Source: Myxococcales bacterium
GTDB taxonomy: Bacteria; Myxococcota; Polyangia; Polyangiales; Polyangiaceae
Reading direction: 5' to 3'
DNA: 7,193 nt
Assembly (NCBI GenBank): GCA_020430865.1
Contig: JAGQIY010001181.1
Coordinates: 1-7,193 of the forward strand
Shown here in pieces: positions 5,918 through 7,193 of the stretch. Below the pieces are notes generated by a model. That model was given only the letters and a program-made list of their open reading frames with translations. It was not told the DNA's origin and searched no databases. Every line of letters starts with the position of its first letter. Within the stretch, counting starts at the first letter, position 1. Made by a program: the position numbers and the translations under genes.

Positions 5918-7111
5918 ATGGCATGGAGTTGGCGTTTCTGGATCCTCTGGCTTGGGCTGAGCGTCTTCGCGTCCTGTGGGTTCTGGTCGACGCCTGCGAG
6001 GGCGCTGATCGCGATCCCGCGGCTGCGTGAGCCCGTGACCGACCTGGCCCATGCGCTGCCCGAAGACGCCCGCGAGGCGTTGAACCAGCGCCTCGACGCC
6101 CACCATGCCGCGGGGCACCCGCAGATCGCGGTGCTCATCTTGCCAACCACCCAGGGTGAGCCTGTGGAAGACTTTGCTCTTCGCGTCGCGTCCGCCTGGA
6201 AGCTGGGGCGCGCCGGCAAGGACGACGGCATCCTGTTCGTGCTGGCGACGCAAGATCGACGGATGCGCCTGGAGGTCGGCTACGGCCTGGAGCACTGCAT
6301 CACGGACTCCACCGCGCGAGCCTGGCTCGACGAGCTCAAGCCGAAGCTGGTGGAGCGGCACTATGCCGCGGCGACCGATCAGCTGGTGGAGCGGCTGATC
6401 GAGACGACGACTCGGTGTCGTGCGGCGCCCTCCGCGGTCTCGCCCAGGCCGACCCGCAGGGCTCCAGCGAGTCCGAACCTCATCCTGTGGCTGCTCGCAT
6501 TGCCGCTGGGCTCGCTGGGAGGGAGGCTGGTCTTCGCGCTCTGCGGGCGGAGGTCCGCGGAGGGGGAGTCGACGCGTTCATGGCGCGCCCTCGGCTGGCT
6601 CGGCGCGCTCGGCTGGGGCGCCGTCTTGGGCGGAGGACCCTGGATCCTCGGCTGGGGTTGGTTCTACTGGCCCTCGGCGTTGGTGGGTTCCGTGATGGGG
6701 TGGCTGTTCCTCTGGCGACGGGATCGAGCAGGTCTCACTGCGACCTACCTGATAGCGGTCACGTTCCTCAGCTTCTTCTCGCTGGTAGCGATCTCGGAGC
6801 CCGACCTTCGCGTGGTGCTGATCAGCGGCGTGAGTCTGCTCTTTGGCTTCATTGCGTATCTCGGTCAGCTCGGATCCCAGCAGACCTTCAGCGGCGCCTC
6901 GCTGTCCAGCGCCGATGAGATCTACGCCTACATGCGCAGCGGAACCAGCACGCCCAGCACGTCGCTCACGTCGGCTCCCGATGTCAGCTTCGGCAGCAGC
7001 CCCTTGTTCGGCTCTTCGAGCAGCCCCTCCGGGGGGAGCGGCTACTCGGGAGGGGGCTATACTGGAGGCGGCGGGAGTTTTGGAGGCGGAGGCGCGAGCT
7101 CCAGCTGGTGA
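5918..7111 (+). CDS. YgcG-type TPM-domain membrane protein with Gly/Ser-rich C-terminus
   Basis: A 397-residue exported protein. Seen in order: a signal peptide (1-29) with a hydrophobic core and an ARA cleavage site; a TPM domain at about 37-165 with PVTDLAHAL (39-47), the strand QIAVLILPT (69-77), FALRVASAWKLGRAGKDDGILFVLA (86-110) and RRMRLEVGYGLEHCITDS (114-131); a Pro/Arg linker (168-185); about five membrane segments (near 187-209, 226-242, 245-266, 274-293, 298-317), of which the second pair is Trp/Gly-rich; and a Ser/Gly tail with the family's typical end GGGSFGGGGASSSW. Known: TPM proteins such as YgcG and Psb32/TLP18.3 have a periplasmic, extracellular or lumenal domain; phosphatase activity is reported for the plant protein, but the bacterial role is mostly unknown. 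The TPM-zinc ribbon-LemA-like gene 66 nt upstream is the expected type of partner. The membrane part is longer than in simple YgcG proteins with one helix. Confidence 0.88.
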   Translation: MAWSWRFWILWLGLSVFASCGFWSTPARALIAIPRLREPVTDLAHALPEDAREALNQRLDAHHAAGHPQIAVLILPTTQGEPVEDFALRVASAWKLGRAGKDDGILFVLATQDRRMRLEVGYGLEHCITDSTARAWLDELKPKLVERHYAAATDQLVERLIETTTRCRAAPSAVSPRPTRRAPASPNLILWLLALPLGSLGGRLVFALCGRRSAEGESTRSWRALGWLGALGWGAVLGGGPWILGWGWFYWPSALVGSVMGWLFLWRRDRAGLTATYLIAVTFLSFFSLVAISEPDLRVVLISGVSLLFGFIAYLGQLGSQQTFSGASLSSADEIYAYMRSGTSTPSTSLTSAPDVSFGSSPLFGSSSSPSGGSGYSGGGYTGGGGSFGGGGASSSW

Positions 7112-7131
7112 GGCTCGCGCGCTCGCGGCAG

Positions 7132-7152
7132 CTCCAGACGGAAAACCTGGAG
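7132..7152 (+). terminator. Weak stem-loop downstream of the YgcG-type gene
   Basis: CTCCAG (7132-7137) and CTGGAG (7147-7152) can pair around a 9-nt loop that contains AAAA; a flanking G-U pair could add one step. No T-run follows, so this is a poor intrinsic terminator and may only be a transcript end structure. The remaining bases to 7193 show no supported gene. Confidence 0.2.
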
Positions 7153-7193
7153 TGCCTGGGAGCTCCTCGGAGGATCCTGAGTTCCTTTGCCGC

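Noticed and set aside
5918..5980. Lipoprotein signal (FASC at residues 17-20) in the YgcG-type protein
   Set aside because: Phe at -3 and Ser at -1 are poor for a lipobox, and a standard ARA cleavage site follows at residue 29.
5540..6361. Minus-strand open frame crossing the two TPM-domain genes
   Set aside because: It spans the intergenic gap and both real genes, with Arg/Pro-rich low-information content.
7021..7100. GGAGGCGG-like short repeats near the end of the YgcG-type gene
   Set aside because: They simply encode the Gly/Ser-rich tail that is typical of this family.
7057..7193. Possible 3' end of a convergent minus-strand gene entering from the right edge
   Set aside because: An open frame exists and includes an FRLELPRA segment reminiscent of a histidine kinase end, but it ends in a Pro-rich stretch antisense to the Gly-rich tail and is too short to support.

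Overview
The window is GC-rich and densely coding on both strands. Reading frames are long, some starts are GTG or lack a Shine-Dalgarno sequence, and antisense frames stay open by chance. This style, together with the mix of protein families, fits a Myxococcota-like (deltaproteobacterial) chromosome. That placement is an inference from composition and gene families, not from a marker gene. I see no tRNA, rRNA, CRISPR array, insertion sequence, phage gene or defence system. No stretch longer than about 300 bases lacks a gene.

Left arm, 1-4811, all on the minus strand. Reading in the direction of transcription there are four genes: (1) a soluble TPR-repeat protein of unknown role (4811 to 3102); (2) an NAD(P)-dependent short-chain dehydrogenase of the extended 3-beta-hydroxysteroid dehydrogenase/epimerase type (3050 to 1938); (3) a multi-pass membrane protein of the flippase-like LPG_synthase_TM/UPF0104 family with an extra C-terminal cytosolic-looking domain (1921 to 392); (4) the first 133 codons of a GMC-type FAD oxidoreductase that runs off the left edge (399 to 1). 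Genes 2-4 are tightly packed (16-nt gap, then an 8-nt overlap) and look like one module acting on a hydrophobic alcohol, lipid or sterol-like substrate. A perfect 10-bp hairpin covers the end of gene 2, just before the start of gene 3.

Right arm, 4850-7111, plus strand. Two genes read away from the TPR gene across a 38-bp divergent spacer. The first encodes a three-part protein: a TPM domain, a four-cysteine zinc ribbon, and a membrane helix with a shortened LemA-like coiled-coil tail. The second encodes an exported YgcG-type TPM protein with several membrane segments and the typical Gly/Ser-rich C-terminus. LemA and TPM genes are neighbours in many bacteria. Here part of that partnership appears to be fused into one chain, and the two TPM domains are predicted to lie on opposite sides of the membrane.

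The best candidates for something undescribed are the flippase-like/alcohol-oxidase-accessory fusion with its overlapping GMC partner, the TPM-zinc ribbon-mini-LemA fusion, and the hairpin at 1936-1961. Functions are inferred from motif recognition only, and substrates are unknown.
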